Shown piece after piece: positions 61,798 through 64,000 of a DNA stretch of 64,000 nucleotides. A program made the translations under genes and the position numbers. This DNA comes from Sporosarcina sp. (GTDB taxonomy: Bacteria; Bacillota; Bacilli; Bacillales_A; Planococcaceae), in the NCBI GenBank assembly GCA_029263895.1, contig JARIDO010000027.1, positions 60,924 to 124,923 of the forward strand, written 5' to 3'. The notes under the pieces were generated by a model. The model was given only the letters and a program-made list of their open reading frames with translations. It did not search any database and had not been told where the DNA came from. Position 1 is the stretch's first letter, and the number at the start of each line of letters is the position of its first letter.

Positions 61798-61889
61798 ACT
61801 ATACAAACGTTTTTTAAAAGCCAAAACGGGTACTGTATAGTATAGAATAAGAAGAGAAGATAAAAGGGACCCAAAAAGGAAGTGCAACG

Positions 61890-62501
61890 ATGCTAGAGCA
61901 AAATGGTGAGGCGCACGAGCTGCTGTACAATAAACCAAAACAACAAAATTGGAGCGCTAGAAGAGCCGCTCAAAACAAGAAATACAAAACAACCACGAGA
62001 AAAGTAAGTGATTACGTTGTCTTAGATTTCGAAACAACAGGATTTCGTGCAGGAGCCGATCGCATCATACAAATCGGAGCCATTAAATACATGAACCACA
62101 TTCAAACAGACAGCATCAATACACTCATCAATCCAGAACGTCATATCTCTGTCCGGATCAGTCAACTTACTGGCATCACCAATGAAATGACGGAAGTAGC
62201 ACCTGTTATCGAAAAAAAAATAACCGAACTTATCGAATTCATCGGCGACCTCCCTATTATCGCCCACAACGCATCATTCGACATGGGCTTCCTCTATGCA
62301 CTCGAAAACACAATAGACATCGAGCTTCCACAATACACAGTCATAGACACCGTCAAACTCGCACGAAAGAAAATCACACAAACACCCAATCACAAACTCA
62401 CGACACTGACCCAATACCTACAACTCGAACACAACGCCCACGACGCAATCGGCGACTGCCTAGCAACCGCCGCCATCTACCAATACTGCATCCAACAATA
62501 A
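61890..62501 (+). CDS. DEDDh 3'-5' exonuclease (DnaQ-like)
   Basis: 203 residues. A basic N-terminal extension of ~50 residues (NWSARRAAQNKKYKTTTRK) precedes the exonuclease domain. It has motif I VLDFETTG, motif II AHNASFD and motif III HDAIGDC (the DEDDh His and Asp), so all metal ligands are present. Relatives include the polymerase III epsilon and PolC proofreading domains and stand-alone repair nucleases. ATG after AAGGAAGTG. Stands alone, followed by a perfect hairpin and repeat array D. Confidence 0.88.
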   Translation: MLEQNGEAHELLYNKPKQQNWSARRAAQNKKYKTTTRKVSDYVVLDFETTGFRAGADRIIQIGAIKYMNHIQTDSINTLINPERHISVRISQLTGITNEMTEVAPVIEKKITELIEFIGDLPIIAHNASFDMGFLYALENTIDIELPQYTVIDTVKLARKKITQTPNHKLTTLTQYLQLEHNAHDAIGDCLATAAIYQYCIQQ

Positions 62502-62525
62502 AACAGCTTTGCTGTTTTATTGTTG
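62493..62525 (+). terminator. Perfect hairpin over exonuclease stop codon
   Basis: CAACAATAAAACAGC-TTT-GCTGTTTTATTGTTG, 15-bp perfect stem that includes the TAA stop. No clear T-run follows, so termination is only probable. Confidence 0.6.
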
Positions 62526-62556
62526 GGTGTTATTTGTTTGTATGGCAATTCCTCCT

Positions 62557-62853
62557 TCGCAAATTGTGTCTCGTGCCCGGCAAGTGATGCAAATCGCCCG
62601 CAAACTGTATCCGTGCTCCCGAAAAGCGGTGTGAATCGCCCGCAAGCTGCGTCTCGCGCCCGAAAATTGATGCAAATCGTCCGTAAGTAAACTGTGTCTC
62701 GCGCCCGAAAAGTGGTGCGAATCGCCCGCAAATTGTGTCTCGCGCCCGAAAAGCGATGCGAATCGCCCGCAAGCTGTGTCCGCGCGCCCGAAAAGTGATG
62801 CGAATCGCCCGCAAGTTGTGTCTCGCGCCCGAAAAGTGATGTGAATCGCCCGC
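62557..62853 (+). repeat. 41-nt tandem repeat array D (~7 copies)
   Basis: CGCGCCCGAAAA cores at 62701, 62742, 62784 and 62825 (steps 41, 42, 41), alternating with CGCCCGCAA. The C and A versions of the core are swapped between the two half-units relative to arrays A-C. It occupies most of the ~475-nt gap between the exonuclease and NERD genes; the ORFs called here on the minus strand are rejected. Confidence 0.93.
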
Positions 62854-62976
62854 CTGAGACTGTAGATTTAATCCGTACACACAATTTAAAAGTATACAAA
62901 AGTAGCTTTACACAATTCGACTTTAGCAAATTGGATTTTCAATACATTGCCTTTCTGATACTCTAAGCAGGAGGTG

Positions 62977-63969
62977 ATGAACATTATCTACAAAACTAGA
63001 ACAATTCCTAAAAGAATTATTGGGAATTATGCACTGCTGCAGAGACTAGACCCCCGCCATGAAAAAATTGCGTTCATTTTAGAAGACTATAAAAATAGGA
63101 AAGCAGGTTTTGGCGGGGAGAAGTATTTTGATAAGCAATTAACAGAGTTTAAACCCCAATATCCCCACGCAATTTTGCATGATGTTTGCTTGAAACAAGA
63201 TGGTAGCTATTTTCAAATGGACTCAATCTTAATTACGCCTGAATCAATAATTATATTCGAAGTGAAAAACTTTGCAGGTAAAATTGTAGTCACGCAAAAT
63301 CCACAGCAATTTATTAAGGTAAATCCTACTGACCAACGTAAAGTTATCAAAAACCCCATAACTGAGCTTGATCGTAAAGAATTTCATTTAACAAACTGGT
63401 TGCAACAAAGAGGCTTTAATCTTCCAATCGAAAAAATTGTTGTATTCGCTTATCTTAATGAATTTCAAATAGAAAACACAATTGATGCAACGGTTTTATT
63501 CACCTACGAAGTTGTAAACCATTTAAGATCTATCGCTATAAAAAAAGAAAACCTTACTAAGAAACAGATACACAATTTAGCGATACAACTAAAGAGTTGT
63601 CATGAGGAGTATAACCCTTTTCCTATGTTGAAAACATTAGGAATCCAACAAAATGAACTTCTAACAGGTGTCATTTGTACTAATTGTAAATATCAAAATA
63701 TGATATGGAATAGAGTGCATTTCCGCTGCACAAGATGCAATCATACTAAAACGCTTTTAGAATCTGCTATTTTCTCAGATTGGATGTCTCTAATTGGTAA
63801 TACGATTACGAACAAACAGTTTCGAGAATTTTCGTTACTACCTTCATCAAGCGTCGCCAAGCGAATGCTCAAACATCCACTCCTAACAAAACTAGATAAA
63901 GGGAAATCTACTTACTACGAAATAAATCCAACGTTACTCAACCAAGATGAAACGCTTCACAACTTGTGA
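62977..63969 (+). CDS. NERD-domain nuclease-related protein with zinc ribbon
   Basis: About 330 residues. The N-terminal NERD domain (residues ~42-150) has AGFGGEKYFDKQL, the catalytic-type Asp in MDSILITPESII and FEVKNFAGKIV (E-x-K), as in restriction-like nucleases. The C-terminal part has a zinc ribbon CTNCKYQ...CTRCNHT and a helical tail. NERD proteins are often linked to DNA processing or plasmid functions; the role here is unknown. AGGAGGTGA lies only 2 nt before ATG 62977 and overlaps GTG 62974; an ATT at 62983 has ideal spacing and may be the true start. Confidence 0.82.
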   Translation: MNIIYKTRTIPKRIIGNYALLQRLDPRHEKIAFILEDYKNRKAGFGGEKYFDKQLTEFKPQYPHAILHDVCLKQDGSYFQMDSILITPESIIIFEVKNFAGKIVVTQNPQQFIKVNPTDQRKVIKNPITELDRKEFHLTNWLQQRGFNLPIEKIVVFAYLNEFQIENTIDATVLFTYEVVNHLRSIAIKKENLTKKQIHNLAIQLKSCHEEYNPFPMLKTLGIQQNELLTGVICTNCKYQNMIWNRVHFRCTRCNHTKTLLESAIFSDWMSLIGNTITNKQFREFSLLPSSSVAKRMLKHPLLTKLDKGKSTYYEINPTLLNQDETLHNL

Positions 63970-63983
63970 AGCGTCTTTTTTTT
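63952..63983 (+). terminator. Terminator after NERD gene
   Basis: ACGCTTCAC/GTGAAGCGT stem overlapping the stop codon, then CTTTTTTTT. Confidence 0.92.
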
Positions 63984-64000
63984 GAATAAAACCACTCGCT

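Overview
The window is a 64 kb piece of a low-GC, Gram-positive, endospore-forming chromosome. Spo0F, SpoIIR, SpoIID, SpoIIQ and SpoIIID prove a sporulation programme. Mbl, FlhO/FlhP and a chemoreceptor indicate a motile rod. From fadF through rpoE, pyrG, spo0F, fbaA, murA2, glpX, rho, rpmE, tdk, prfA, prmC, spoIIR, ywlC-G, glyA, upp, the atp operon, murA, spoIID, spoIIID, mbl, flhOP, fabZ, ywpF, ssbB to ywqA/ywqB, the gene order follows the Bacillus subtilis ywj-ywq region. Protein sequence character and the GC-rich 41-nt intergenic repeats suggest Bacillales, probably Planococcaceae (Sporosarcina-like). The genus is an inference.

Layout. 0-8.9 kb: an acyl-CoA degradation cluster (end of an Fe-S electron-transfer protein, thiolase, 3-hydroxyacyl-CoA dehydrogenase, two acyl-CoA dehydrogenases, a TetR regulator, and the B12-dependent fused isobutyryl-CoA mutase IcmF). 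It looks set up to funnel fatty and branched acyl-CoAs to acetyl-CoA. 9-19 kb: RNA polymerase delta, CTP synthase with a reiterative-transcription-type leader, Spo0F, aldolase, transaldolase, the second MurA, GlpX, Rho and L31. 19-30 kb: Tdk, RF1 and its methylase PrmC, SpoIIR, TsaC, MntP, arginine phosphatase YwlE, an inserted chemoreceptor, RpiB, YwlG, GlyA, Upp, and UDP-GlcNAc 2-epimerase. 30-38 kb: the complete atpIBEFHAGDC operon. 38-48.7 kb: envelope and sporulation genes (MurA, SpoIID, SpoIIQ, SpoIIID, Mbl), two flagellar rod/hook-type proteins, FabZ, a lipoprotein, YwpF and an SsbB-like protein. 49-64 kb: the SNF2 helicase/SWIM pair on the minus strand, then a more accessory stretch of unknown small proteins, an orphan Yip1-like/membrane-fusion pair, a large multidomain subtilisin-like protease, a DEDDh exonuclease and a NERD nuclease-related protein.

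The most notable observations are these. (1) CTP synthase carries Ser (AGT) at the position of the glutaminase nucleophile Cys. (2) Four intergenic arrays share one 41-nt repeat family. (3) A six-site DnaA-box cluster lies between spoIIR and tsaC. (4) A Rex-like operator sits next to the presumed atp promoter. (5) A small inverted-repeat element is lodged between atpD and atpC. (6) A double-hairpin non-coding stretch lies downstream of ssbB. (7) The spoIID sigma-E-type promoter lies so close to the ATG that the mRNA may be leaderless. Start sites were moved from the ORF track wherever a Shine-Dalgarno sequence or family alignment pointed to a downstream codon.
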